Assembly: GCA_039810585.1 (NCBI GenBank)
Contig: JBDHXF010000018.1
Coordinates: forward strand, 1 to 64,000
Source of the DNA: JBBATK01 sp039810585
GTDB taxonomy: Bacteria; Bacteroidota; Ignavibacteria; Kapaibacteriales; NICIL-2
DNA length: 64,000 nucleotides
Direction of reading: 5' to 3'
Shown here in pieces: positions 53,451 to 62,871 of the stretch; the first letter of the stretch is position 1, and every line of letters begins with the position of its first letter. A program made the translations under genes and the position numbers. A model generated the notes under the pieces. That model did no database searches, had not been told where the DNA came from, and saw only the letters and a program-made list of their open reading frames with translations.

Positions 53451-56021
53451 ATGACCCGATCTCTACCCCTTGTCGTCGTTTGCTGCTGTTTAGTCCTCCT
53501 CGGTCCTTTCGTGACACGAGCGGAATACAGTCCGTTTACCGCCGATCAAACAAAATCTTTGTTTCCCTCAAGCACCCGCTTTGTCAACTCCTTAGCCGGT
53601 CCATGGGATCGTTCGACCGATGGTGTAGAATGGACACAGGCTACACTGCCATGCAGTGAAACATATAATGGGCGCATCACCTACCGCAAACAAGTGAGTA
53701 TAGATGCCGCAACGCTGCAACGCTTTGCATGGAATATCGATTTCTTAGGCCTGGCAGACGCCGCGGAGATTAGTATTAACGGACAGTATGTTGGGAAAAC
53801 TTTCAGTGGCATGGTGCCGGTGATGGCTCCTATTCCGGAGAAGTACCTCAAAGCAGGCAACAATATCATTGAGCTGGTCGTGTTTCCTGCATCGGACAAT
53901 GCGCTGCGCACCCGACGCCAGCAGCTCTTTGGTCAGCGCGTCTTCACCGGGGTCATTCGCGAATTGTTTTTAGTCGGATTGCCCCGTATCTCAATCAACG
54001 ACGTGAAGGCGACCATCAGTCTCCAAGACGGTTCTGCTCAGATTCGAACGTCAACCATTATTTCCAGCGAGGCCTTTGGTTCACAAACGGCCGATTCTAC
54101 GCACCATAATCTAGGAGACGTGAATTGTACGCTCAGCGTCGAACTGCACCATCCGGGTGATGGCGCGGTGGTGGCCAGTACGACGCAGCAATTCAGCATC
54201 GCTGAGAGTCGTAAGCTTCCCGTGCAATTCAACATGTCCGTCGTAAATCCCGAACCGTGGTCGATCGAAAACCCGGCTTTGTACACGATGAGTTTACGCT
54301 TGATGGTGAACGGTCAAGTTGTGGACGATTACGCCATTCCCCTTGGCATGCGTCAGGTAGAGGCGGGTTCAATAGCAGCGCAATCCCTCCTTACCTTGAA
54401 TCACAAAGCGCTCTTCGTCAAAGCTGTCGACTACGTGGAAGAAATGAATGGTTCTGCGGCCACCGTTGGCGCTGATCAATTTGATAAGGACGTACAGCTG
54501 CTCAAAACCCTCGGTGTGAATTGCGTGCACATGCTCTTCTACGCACCCCATCCTTACTTCATGAATCTCTGTGCACGGAACGGAATACTGGTGATCGTCG
54601 ACATGCCCGCGTACGAGATTCCTGCCTCTGTTCTTGGTACTGACGAGGTGAGAGCACGCTATCAAAATGTGGCTGACTACATGATCGCCACCTATGAACG
54701 TTATCCTTCACTTGCTATGTGGAATCTTGCGAGCGACCTGCAGCAAGACAAACCAAGTAGCTATGAGTATTTGAAGACAATCTCCGCAGTCTTTCGTGCG
54801 AACTCCGTCTATCCACTGTCGCAGATGGTTCGCTTTCGATCTAAAAATGTAATCAGCGATAACATCGACGCTCTGCTGTTCAGCGCCGACCGTTTCACCG
54901 AATCCGAAGAGAATATTCAGAACGAGCTGGGTCGACTTGCCAAAGACGCGAACAAACCCTTTGCACTGAGTTTTGGCAAACCCTTACAACCCGATAATCG
55001 CAACGGCTACGCCGATCCCATTTCCGAAGAAGCTCAAGCTCGATATATTCTGACCTGCTACCGGGCTTTGAAGGCAGCACAGAGTGGTGGGTGCGTGCTG
55101 TGGACCTTGACGGACTTCCAGCTCAATCACTCAACCATGCTTACCAATACTGCCGGTGATGACATGTGCTACTCCGGCATTTGTAACATCAATCGCGACC
55201 CTCGCACTGCCTTTTTCATGTATAAGGCTTGGTTGAACGACGAGAAAGACCCCACCTTACAAGCCGGCACCTACAATGAAGCAAATCCGGTGATCTTCAT
55301 CATCGGTGGAATTGGACTCATTCTTATCATGATCTTCCTGGTGAATCGCTCCCGTCGTTTCCGTGAGTACGTGCTCCGTGCGTTGCTTCATCCCTATAAC
55401 TTCTACGCAGACATTCGCGATCAACGCATCCTGTCGCTCTCCCAAACCGTCATTCTCGCGGCGGTCATCAGTTGTACCATTGCCATTCTGCTCACCACCC
55501 TGCTCTATCATGCACGAATGAGCACGCAGGCAGAATATCTGTTGATGATCATGTTTCCGCAAGAGGGAGTAAAGACCTTCCTGAGTCGTTTGGCCTGGAG
55601 TCCCGATTTGTGCATCCTAGCACTGGGAACACTCTCCATGGTACTGATGACGCTCGTTGCGCTGGTGTTACGACTGTTAGCCATCTTCGTGAAGGGCAAG
55701 ATATTTCTGAGCGACACGTTCATCATCACCGTATGGTGCTCTATACCGGTGATCTTGTTTCTTCCCTTCGCAACGGTCCTGTATCGAGCACTGGACTTCA
55801 GCTCTGTGATGCTTTGGATTGTTCTTGCTGCTGCAGTGTTGGTGTGGATCATTGCACGAATACTCCGAGCAACATCAGTGGTGTTTGACGTCAATCCGTT
55901 CCCTGTGTATGCTATTGCCCTCGTGGTACTAGGCGGACTCACTATTAGCGCAGGTTTGGCGTATAATTCTACCTATTCATTCTTCCCTTACTTGAAGTAT
56001 TTCTTTGCTTCGATATTGTAG
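53451..56021 (+). CDS. GH2-like pseudo-glycosidase fused to a multi-pass membrane tail
   Basis: This 856-residue protein has a signal peptide (about 1-24), the GH2 sugar-binding jelly roll (about 40-180, with GRITYRKQVSI and AAEISINGQYVGKT), an Ig-like domain (about 190-300), and a TIM-barrel part (about 310-600) with LLKTLGVNCVHML. The acid/base motif of GH2, WSxGNE, reads MWNLASDL here (about 423-430). The nucleophile motif KPxxxSExG reads NKPFALSFGKP (501-511), so no Glu is present in either. The C-terminal 245 residues have about five membrane helices in a Yip1-like layout. It is probably a membrane-anchored carbohydrate-binding or scaffold protein. It starts divergently from the BNR gene. 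Confidence 0.8.
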   Translation: MTRSLPLVVVCCCLVLLGPFVTRAEYSPFTADQTKSLFPSSTRFVNSLAGPWDRSTDGVEWTQATLPCSETYNGRITYRKQVSIDAATLQRFAWNIDFLGLADAAEISINGQYVGKTFSGMVPVMAPIPEKYLKAGNNIIELVVFPASDNALRTRRQQLFGQRVFTGVIRELFLVGLPRISINDVKATISLQDGSAQIRTSTIISSEAFGSQTADSTHHNLGDVNCTLSVELHHPGDGAVVASTTQQFSIAESRKLPVQFNMSVVNPEPWSIENPALYTMSLRLMVNGQVVDDYAIPLGMRQVEAGSIAAQSLLTLNHKALFVKAVDYVEEMNGSAATVGADQFDKDVQLLKTLGVNCVHMLFYAPHPYFMNLCARNGILVIVDMPAYEIPASVLGTDEVRARYQNVADYMIATYERYPSLAMWNLASDLQQDKPSSYEYLKTISAVFRANSVYPLSQMVRFRSKNVISDNIDALLFSADRFTESEENIQNELGRLAKDANKPFALSFGKPLQPDNRNGYADPISEEAQARYILTCYRALKAAQSGGCVLWTLTDFQLNHSTMLTNTAGDDMCYSGICNINRDPRTAFFMYKAWLNDEKDPTLQAGTYNEANPVIFIIGGIGLILIMIFLVNRSRRFREYVLRALLHPYNFYADIRDQRILSLSQTVILAAVISCTIAILLTTLLYHARMSTQAEYLLMIMFPQEGVKTFLSRLAWSPDLCILALGTLSMVLMTLVALVLRLLAIFVKGKIFLSDTFIITVWCSIPVILFLPFATVLYRALDFSSVMLWIVLAAAVLVWIIARILRATSVVFDVNPFPVYAIALVVLGGLTISAGLAYNSTYSFFPYLKYFFASIL

Positions 56022-56084
56022 TCGGAAGCGACGTTCATAGAAAGAACATCGGACCGGTATTGTCACCATCGTCACCCAGACTTC

Positions 56085-57185
56085 ATGGATCCGCAGTCAT
56101 CAGCATCTTGGCAGTCACAACGTCCGCTTCGGCGAGAGGATGCTTCACGTCTGACGACTTTTGATCTCAACGAACGCGAAGAATTTATTCTTCGCGCAAT
56201 CGTACAATCCTACGTCTTGTCCGCCAGTCCTATCGGATCGCAAACGCTCTTGCGACACATAGAATCTGAAATGAAAGTCTCCTCCGCTACCATCCGCACG
56301 GTGATGGCACGCTTGGAGGAGCTCGGCTACATCACGCACCCACACACATCGGCAGGACGAGTACCAACAGATAAGGGCTATCGCACCTATGTCGATTCAT
56401 TGATGATGTTGGATCTTCTCAGCGCCGACGAAGAACATAAGCTCAAGAAAAGCTTGCTCGCCTCAACCTCCGAGAGTATTCATCGTGACGCCTCTCGCAT
56501 TCTGGGCATGGTGTCTCAACTTCTTGGGGTAGTGCAAGTTCCGGTGGTTGGCGACCTCATTATTCGACAGATTCAACTCATTCCGCTGTCTTCTATTCGT
56601 GTCCTGGTCGTGGTGGCTTTGGACTCCGACATCGTCCGTACACTCAGCTTGGAAACCGAAGGAGTTATTCATACGCAAGAGCTGGAAGCTCTTGCTCGCG
56701 TTTTAAATGAACGAGTAAGCGGACGGTCTTTGCGATTCGTTCGTGAGCACTTCCCCGCCATGATGGCAGAGCACACGTCCCACCCGGTAGTTCGTCTGTT
56801 CATCGATTCCATGGAGAGATTGTTGAGCGACGGATCCGAGCGCCTCCATATGGCCGGCGCCCAAAACCTGGTACACCAACCGGAGTTCGAAGATCCAAGC
56901 CGACTTCGAGGAGTGGTGGAGCTTATTGAGAATGAAGATGTGATTGTGCACCTTCTCGAGCGCACGCAAAGTGAAGTTGACAATAGCGTGAATGTGATGA
57001 TCGGTTCCGAAACGCAGAGCGATCTCCTGCGCGATTTCAGCTTTGTGAGTGCACACTACCGCGTTGGCAGCTCCACGTATTCGGTGGGGTTGATAGGACC
57101 CAAGCGCATGAATTACGCACGCTTGATGTCCTTAGTCGGCTCCGTCGCCTCCATGATGACCCACGTTCACGCGGGAGATCAATAA
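56085..57185 (+). CDS. hrcA: Heat-inducible transcription repressor HrcA
   Basis: This repressor of 366 residues binds CIRCE elements ahead of chaperone genes. The N-terminal winged helix is clear (LNEREEFILRAIVQSYVLSASPIGS, VSSATIRTVMARLEELGYITHPHTSAGRVPTDKGYRTYVD). The central GAF-like and inserted domains and the C-terminal VGLIGPKRMNYARLMSLV are also family features. Normally it leads a grpE-dnaK-dnaJ operon; here it is followed after 1 bp by an ABC ATPase. No CIRCE element (TTAGCACTC-N9-GAGTGCTAA) was seen near it. Confidence 0.93.
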   Translation: MDPQSSASWQSQRPLRREDASRLTTFDLNEREEFILRAIVQSYVLSASPIGSQTLLRHIESEMKVSSATIRTVMARLEELGYITHPHTSAGRVPTDKGYRTYVDSLMMLDLLSADEEHKLKKSLLASTSESIHRDASRILGMVSQLLGVVQVPVVGDLIIRQIQLIPLSSIRVLVVVALDSDIVRTLSLETEGVIHTQELEALARVLNERVSGRSLRFVREHFPAMMAEHTSHPVVRLFIDSMERLLSDGSERLHMAGAQNLVHQPEFEDPSRLRGVVELIENEDVIVHLLERTQSEVDNSVNVMIGSETQSDLLRDFSFVSAHYRVGSSTYSVGLIGPKRMNYARLMSLVGSVASMMTHVHAGDQ

Positions 57186-57186
57186 C

Positions 57187-58275
57187 ATGACCTCCATCAC
57201 TTTCGATCATCTCACGAAGAGGTACGACGAACAGTCGACAGCGGTAGACGACTTCAGCGCCCATGTGGCAGCTTCGGAATTTCTGGTGCTTGTCGGTCCC
57301 AGCGGTTGCGGTAAGAGCAGTTTGTTACGCATGGTTGCCGGCCTCGAGAGTATTAGTGAAGGTGAACTTCGCTTTGATGCCCAACGCATGAACGAGGTGG
57401 AAGCTCGACATCGCGATATCGGCATGGTGTTTCAAAACTATGCCCTCTATCCTCACCTGACGGTATTTGAGAACATCGCGTTTGCCTTGCGTGTGCGCAA
57501 AGAAGAGAAGTCACGTATTGAACGACGCGTGCACGAAGTCGCCTCAATGCTAAGCATCGACGGCGTACTGACAAGGCTCCCCAAGCAACTCAGCGGAGGT
57601 CAGCGGCAACGGGTGGCTCTTGGTCGTGCTATCGCCCGGCAACCACGACTCTTTCTGTTCGATGAGCCTCTCTCTAATCTGGATGCCAATCTACGCGTGG
57701 AAATGCGCGCCGAACTCACCACATTGCAGCGTCAACTGGGCACCACGTCTATGTACGTAACGCACGATCATGCCGAAGCAATGACAATGGGTCATCGCAT
57801 CGCCGTCATGAACCATGGTCGTTTGATGCAGATCGGAACTCCTCACGACGTCTATCGCAATCCGGACAATCTCTTTGTTTGTTCGTTTTTGAGCAGTCCG
57901 ATGCTCAACGTGTACCACGGTTCGCTTGTGCAGGATTATGGTTTAGCCTTTTTGGAGAAGTCAGGTCGTTTTCGCGTTGCACTGGATGAAGCACAGATCC
58001 GTCGTACTCCCAAGCAGCTTCCTCAGTCCGTGCAGCTGGCTGTACGCGCTGAGGACCTTCGTCTCTGCCATAACAATGCGGAAGCCACGTGCAGCGCTCA
58101 GGTTGATTTTGTTGAGTATGTTGGACACGAACGCATCGTTCATCTTCGCTCGGAGTCGCTCAGTTTTCGCGCTCGAAGCACGGTCGACGAAAACCCTCTG
58201 ATTGGTTCCACCGGCTTCGTGCAATTCCAAAAAACAGGTTGCTTCGTGTTCGCAGAAGACGGCTTGCGCTTGTAG
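57187..58275 (+). CDS. ABC transporter ATP-binding protein, MalK/UgpC type
   Basis: This cytosolic ATPase of 362 residues would drive an ABC importer for sugars or glycerol-3-phosphate. Walker A is GPSGCGKSSLLR, Q-loop VFQNYALYPHL, signature LSGGQRQRVALGRAIAR, Walker B LFLFDEPLSNLDANLR and the H-loop MYVTHDHAEAM. The C-terminal regulatory TOBE domain (about 235-362) is present. Stop of hrcA and this ATG are one base apart. The transmembrane and substrate-binding partners are missing here, so it may serve several importers. Confidence 0.9.
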   Translation: MTSITFDHLTKRYDEQSTAVDDFSAHVAASEFLVLVGPSGCGKSSLLRMVAGLESISEGELRFDAQRMNEVEARHRDIGMVFQNYALYPHLTVFENIAFALRVRKEEKSRIERRVHEVASMLSIDGVLTRLPKQLSGGQRQRVALGRAIARQPRLFLFDEPLSNLDANLRVEMRAELTTLQRQLGTTSMYVTHDHAEAMTMGHRIAVMNHGRLMQIGTPHDVYRNPDNLFVCSFLSSPMLNVYHGSLVQDYGLAFLEKSGRFRVALDEAQIRRTPKQLPQSVQLAVRAEDLRLCHNNAEATCSAQVDFVEYVGHERIVHLRSESLSFRARSTVDENPLIGSTGFVQFQKTGCFVFAEDGLRL

Positions 58276-58382
58276 CATACGCTACGGTGCAGTGTGTTCG
58301 CCAACAGAACTACGGAACGACAACCAGCTCCATTCAACGCAGTCTCTTACATGTATCTTTTCTCTATAAGCGCAGAGCATCC

Positions 58383-58973
58383 ATGACCAACGAAGAAATA
58401 GCACAGTGGTGCGATGATCACATCGAGGCGGGACAAACGGTGTGTTTTCCAGAGGAACTCTTTACCTCGCTCACGGCAGAGAGTGCACAAGCTATTACCG
58501 CACACTTTGGTGCGCATCACCTGATGCAGCTCCCGACCCGCGAGCAAGAATTCTTCGAGTGGCTGAAGACTCACGATGAAGCCGTGTGGAACGACCTCTG
58601 GGCCAACGTCGAGGAGCAACCCTACGTTGTCTCAATGGCCTTTCTTCCAGCCTTCCTCGACCCCTCGCGCGGATTTCCTATCTGCGATCTTGAATCGGTC
58701 GACAACTATTTCTTTGTCCCTGCATTGGTAAACGGTGAGAATGCGAAGGACTTTGTTGAGGCTGTTCGCGAACGTTTCCTGGCGAAGCAAAAGGTCACCG
58801 TGGAACAACTTCTCGCGCTGGAATGCAGTTTAGCTCCAATCGACATCTGGCATTTCGCGTGGCATCATGGTATCGAGCTTGAGCGCTGTAAACGAGCCGT
58901 ACAAACCTTGGTTGACGACCATATCTTGCTTCATGTTCGTACTGCCGCAGAACTGGCCGGGTTCATAGAATGA
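58383..58973 (+). CDS. Uncharacterised soluble protein
   Basis: The family was not recognised. The product of 196 residues starts at ATG 58383 (MTNEEIAQWCDDHIEAGQ); the frame reaches back to 58239 but that part overlaps the ABC gene end in another frame and lacks protein character. The content is mixed alpha/beta with many acidic and aromatic residues (WNDLWANVEEQPYVVSMAFLPAFLDP). There is no signal peptide or membrane helix. It lies 107 bp after the ABC gene and may share its transcript; nothing in it suggests a reaction. Confidence 0.7.
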   Translation: MTNEEIAQWCDDHIEAGQTVCFPEELFTSLTAESAQAITAHFGAHHLMQLPTREQEFFEWLKTHDEAVWNDLWANVEEQPYVVSMAFLPAFLDPSRGFPICDLESVDNYFFVPALVNGENAKDFVEAVRERFLAKQKVTVEQLLALECSLAPIDIWHFAWHHGIELERCKRAVQTLVDDHILLHVRTAAELAGFIE

Positions 58974-59125
58974 GCCTCAACACCGTTGCAGAGTATTCCG
59001 CAGGAATGTGATTCATGTGCAAACTCGGTTCGGGCCTTTGGTATAGCGAAGTGAGTAGCTTCAATGAGATGGAAGTGACTAAGGCCAGGTGCTCATTCGC
59101 TCGCCAAAGCACCACAGTATAAACA

Positions 59126-60490
59126 TTACACGGAAGCCTCTGGCTTCACTTTTGGAGTTCGGGTGCTAAAGAGTCGGCGCCATAGGCTGCGAAGGCTGAG
59201 CGACTCGTTGTTAATCTTGAGGCTAAGGATTATTCCCACCGCTCCAATAACCACATTGGCCAACCACATCGCAAGCGGTGAGCTGAGCTGCCGGTCGGCA
59301 AGTTTTTCTCCTCCAATCAAGCAGGCCCAATAGATGACATAAAATCCGAGGGAGATGGCGGCGCTAATACCAAAATTTCCACCGCGGGTGACGATGCCCA
59401 AAGGGCATCCGACAAAAAGAAAGACAAAGCAGGCACAGGGTATGGCATACTTCTTGTAAATCTCCACCAAGTACTTGCGCGATTCCCGATCATTCTCACC
59501 ATATTGAAAAGCTAAGGGCTCGATTTGATTCCGTATGTACGCGATACGACTTAGCGCTCGGTCACCGGCGGACGTTGGACCACTCTCCAAGCTATGAGCG
59601 TTGTCTGTTCCGAACAGATACTGCACGTGTCGCTCGGCAACACTATCGATATTCCGGCTTTCCAGTTGCTTTTGTGATTCCGCTTTGTCCACAATCACCC
59701 GCATATCTTTAATGCACATTTCCCTATCGCCCCGTGCAAACATCGACTCGCCCGACTGCTCCAAACGGAAACCACTGGCTGGGATAACAATTTGATGCGA
59801 GGCAAATTGGATGTAACGATAGGTGGCAGGTTGCGACGTAAATACCTGGTGTATTTCTCCATGACCGAGGTGTACCACTACTTTGTTGTAATCCGGGGTG
59901 AAGCGAATGGTTCCACTATCGGCACTCACGACGTTCGTACGCCCCGCCGTTGTGCGGTCGTAAATAGTCACTCCTACCATCGTGCCATTGGCACTATCCA
60001 GACTGCGCGATAGAATAGTGTACCCTTCAAGCTGAGTACTGAACTGACCAGCCTCCACGTTAAATGTTGGTTTCTTCTTTTCGATATCCCACATCAAAAT
60101 CTTTGCCCGGTGGTTGGAATCCGGCAAAACGGCATCGTTGAACCAATACATTCCATAGGTCAGCAATGCGCCACAGATGACTACAGGCACCATAAGCCGA
60201 ATCAATCCCGCACCACTAGCTTTGAAGATGGTGATTTCGTGGGCAGCTGACATCGAACCAAAAGCCATAAGCGTCGAAAACAACACGCCCATGGGGACGG
60301 CGAGCACTAACATCCAGGATAAATTGAGGACAATCAATTGAATGATCACCCAGGTACTGAGTCCTTTACCAACAAGTTGATCGATGTACTTCAGGATAAA
60401 CTGCATCAGAAACAAAAACATCACCACCGATGTTCCAAACAAGAAGGGGGCGATGTGAGCGCGCAGAATGTATCGTGGGACGATGAGCAT
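59126..60490 (-). CDS. LptF/LptG-family lipopolysaccharide export permease
   Basis: This inner-membrane subunit of the LPS export ABC transporter has 454 residues in YjgP/YjgQ form. Three membrane helices begin the protein (around 12-34, 57-80 and 97-120, with IPxxFxxG-like LVLAVPMGVLFSTLMAFG), then a periplasmic jelly-roll (about 130-300) and three final helices (about 340-425). Whether it is LptF or LptG cannot be told; the second subunit is not in the window. It starts 3 bp after the stop of the TPR gene, so both are cotranscribed. Confidence 0.88.
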   Translation of the reverse strand: MLIVPRYILRAHIAPFLFGTSVVMFLFLMQFILKYIDQLVGKGLSTWVIIQLIVLNLSWMLVLAVPMGVLFSTLMAFGSMSAAHEITIFKASGAGLIRLMVPVVICGALLTYGMYWFNDAVLPDSNHRAKILMWDIEKKKPTFNVEAGQFSTQLEGYTILSRSLDSANGTMVGVTIYDRTTAGRTNVVSADSGTIRFTPDYNKVVVHLGHGEIHQVFTSQPATYRYIQFASHQIVIPASGFRLEQSGESMFARGDREMCIKDMRVIVDKAESQKQLESRNIDSVAERHVQYLFGTDNAHSLESGPTSAGDRALSRIAYIRNQIEPLAFQYGENDRESRKYLVEIYKKYAIPCACFVFLFVGCPLGIVTRGGNFGISAAISLGFYVIYWACLIGGEKLADRQLSSPLAMWLANVVIGAVGIILSLKINNESLSLRSLWRRLFSTRTPKVKPEASV

Positions 60491-60493
60491 TCT

Positions 60494-61975
60494 CTATTCC
60501 GGTTTCTTGGCGAGTTGAGCAATCTTCTGCTCAAAATACTCGAGCTTCTCAGGCTTAATTCGAGCGAGTTGTCGGTAGGCTTTAATCGCTTGTTCGTAGA
60601 GACCCTGCTGCTCATAGATTCCGGCCATGGTTTCAGAAATTACCATGGGCTCCGATGCGTCGCTTGCTGCAAATCGTGGGAATCCCGGTTCCGGCTCTTC
60701 GGTCACAACCGGTATTCTGGCTCGCTCCAAACGGGCGGCAAGTTCTTCCAGTTGCGTGCGCTTCACCTCAGCTTTAATGCGTCTCTCACCGTCACCTTTA
60801 CGCTTACGCTGCTCCTTCTCGGGCGACGGCGCAATGGCAGGAGATATATTCATCTCCGAACCTCGGATCACCGGAAAGGCAGGTGGTTCGCCCAACGAAT
60901 AACTTCGTGGCACATGCTTGCGCATCGATTGCACGCGCAGTGGTGTGAACTCCAAACCCGGTACCAATCGCATGTTAGACGCGCGTAAGCTTCGGTGTGC
61001 AGCTTTCTCGCCGGATCCGGACGTCGTGTCGATGAAGCGAAGTTGGCTTTCGTGCAGACGCACGCGAAGTCGTTTCAATAACGATTGGTCCACCACCACG
61101 GATCCGCGAACCACGTTGATGCGCTTGAGCACACTGTTGGTATCCACGTCTTCAGAATCTCCTGCATCATCTCGGGCACTTTCTTCTGTGCCTTCAATCA
61201 GAGCCTCAGCGTTGACCACCGTCGCTTGAGGGGTTGCTGCATCGGCTCTTTGCTCGCTGGCTGTGCTCGTAGTTTCCGAACTGCTCTGCTCGGATTCGGC
61301 TGGTTGCTCGTCGGTATCAACACGGCTGTCATCTTCGACGATCTCACGAAGCTCAGGCCAATTATCGTTGTCGTCGTCTATGTTGGACAGACCGTCATCT
61401 AACAGTGTATCCGTATCATTCGGCTCAGGCTCGGGCTTAACCTTGGGTTCGTCTGCAAGCCGCGCGGCCGTCGCTGAAAGCTCTTGTACTGTCTCCTCTG
61501 CCTCAGCACTCGATTGTTGATTAGGATTCGTACGGTCTCTACCGCCCCCATGGGGCTCTGAGCCCACATCTCGTGAACGGGATACGGTGCTTTCATTTTC
61601 TATTGGCGTTGATGCGTTCGGCGTCGAGTTGACAATGGAGTCAGCATTCGTTTCGTTCTTACTCATCCCAGGAAGCAGGCTGTCGCTTTCAGACAACGGT
61701 TCAGCCGTCTTACGCAATAGCATGGGTTGCAGCTCTGCTTCAATGGCGCGCAATACTCGGTGCGTTGGAAAGCGTTTGAGTGCTCGTTGCACCACTTCAT
61801 GAGCCGACTCGTTGTCGTTGAGCGTTTGATAGGCTCTGGCCAGAACCACATACGCTGTGGTGTAGTCCGGGTAGTGCCTAAGACCCTGCTCCAATTGTTG
61901 CGCGGCTTCCTTCGCTTCTCCTTTGTCGAGTAAGTGTTGTGCCTCGGTAGCAAAAGTTTGATGAACAGTCAACAT
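60494..61975 (-). CDS. TPR-repeat protein with long acidic middle region
   Basis: This soluble protein of about 493 residues has tetratricopeptide repeats at both ends. At the N-terminus ALHLLDKGEAKEAAQQLEQGLRHYPDYTTAY and AYQTLNDNESAHEVVQRALKRFP; at the C-terminus MAGIYEQQGLYEQAIKAYRQLARIKPEKLEYFEQ. The middle (about 110-330) is Glu/Asp/Ser-rich and disordered. Such proteins act as scaffolds; a specific role is not shown. It directly precedes the LPS-export permease, so an envelope role is possible. ATG 61975 is chosen over ATG 61987 by position only. Confidence 0.8.
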   Translation of the reverse strand: MLTVHQTFATEAQHLLDKGEAKEAAQQLEQGLRHYPDYTTAYVVLARAYQTLNDNESAHEVVQRALKRFPTHRVLRAIEAELQPMLLRKTAEPLSESDSLLPGMSKNETNADSIVNSTPNASTPIENESTVSRSRDVGSEPHGGGRDRTNPNQQSSAEAEETVQELSATAARLADEPKVKPEPEPNDTDTLLDDGLSNIDDDNDNWPELREIVEDDSRVDTDEQPAESEQSSSETTSTASEQRADAATPQATVVNAEALIEGTEESARDDAGDSEDVDTNSVLKRINVVRGSVVVDQSLLKRLRVRLHESQLRFIDTTSGSGEKAAHRSLRASNMRLVPGLEFTPLRVQSMRKHVPRSYSLGEPPAFPVIRGSEMNISPAIAPSPEKEQRKRKGDGERRIKAEVKRTQLEELAARLERARIPVVTEEPEPGFPRFAASDASEPMVISETMAGIYEQQGLYEQAIKAYRQLARIKPEKLEYFEQKIAQLAKKPE

Positions 61976-62058
61976 ACAATTCCCCACTACATTCTCTTAA
62001 AGGTCGAAAGGCGGCGGCTCTTCAAAGGGTTTGAATCACAACCGATGTGCCGAGATGT

Positions 62059-62766
62059 TTATCGCCGGCGTCCCAACAATCGCAGCAGCATCAAGAATAG
62101 ATTGATGAAGTCCAGATACAAGCGCAATGCGCCCATAATGGCAAGGTTTGATGTGGCCACGGTGCCGCCTGCTTCCAGCTCAAGACTCATTTCGCGAAGT
62201 TGCTGAGTGTCATAGGCTGTTAATCCCACAAAAACCACCACGCCAACAATCGATATAGCAAAACTCAATGCGTCGCTGGCTAAAAAGATATTGACCACCG
62301 ATGCACCAATGATACCTAGCAGACCCATGAACATAAAAGAGCCGACGCCACTCAAGTTACGCTTGCTTATCGCGCCATAGATACTCGTCAGTCCAAACAT
62401 GAGGGTACAGCTCAGAAATACGTTGGTGATCGACTCAGGAGAGTACACGGCAAATATTGCCGACATCGTCAAGCCTGTCAGTACGGAATAACTGATAAAC
62501 AGGACACGAGCCATGGTAGCGGACATGGTCATGAACCGGGCACTGAGCCACAATACCACGCCAAACTCGGCAATTACCAGAATCCAACGCATTTGCACGA
62601 TGGCCATGAAAAAGTCGTAAGACTGCACGCTCAGAAACGCCGCTATGGTCGTCAACAAAAGTCCCCCGCCCATCCAGGCATAGACTTGCTGCATGAAGCT
62701 GACGGACGTAGACGATTGCTCAAATGATCCGTTCTGCGATAAAATGCGATCGATATCAGTACTCAT
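62059..62766 (-). CDS. Bax inhibitor-1 / YccA family membrane protein
   Basis: This integral membrane protein of 235 residues has seven hydrophobic helices starting at AWMGGGLLLTTIAAFLSVQSY. Family marks are VFLSCTLMFGLTSIYGAISKRNLSGVGSFMFMGLLGIIGASVVNIFL and VVVFVGLTAYDTQQL near the end, then a final GALRLYLDFINLFLMLLRLLGRRR. It may be a calcium-leak or protease-regulating protein, as for bacterial BsYetJ or YccA. It lies between the polyprenyl synthetase and TPR genes, with short gaps, in a minus-strand run. Confidence 0.9.
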   Translation of the reverse strand: MSTDIDRILSQNGSFEQSSTSVSFMQQVYAWMGGGLLLTTIAAFLSVQSYDFFMAIVQMRWILVIAEFGVVLWLSARFMTMSATMARVLFISYSVLTGLTMSAIFAVYSPESITNVFLSCTLMFGLTSIYGAISKRNLSGVGSFMFMGLLGIIGASVVNIFLASDALSFAISIVGVVVFVGLTAYDTQQLREMSLELEAGGTVATSNLAIMGALRLYLDFINLFLMLLRLLGRRR

Positions 62767-62871
62767 TTCAAACCTTTCCTAAGGGAAACAAATTTCAGAC
62801 AATATTGTCGAAAAGAAAAACTCCGTATCAAGCCGTACAGCTGCTTGGCACGTACATGAGAGACGAATAGC

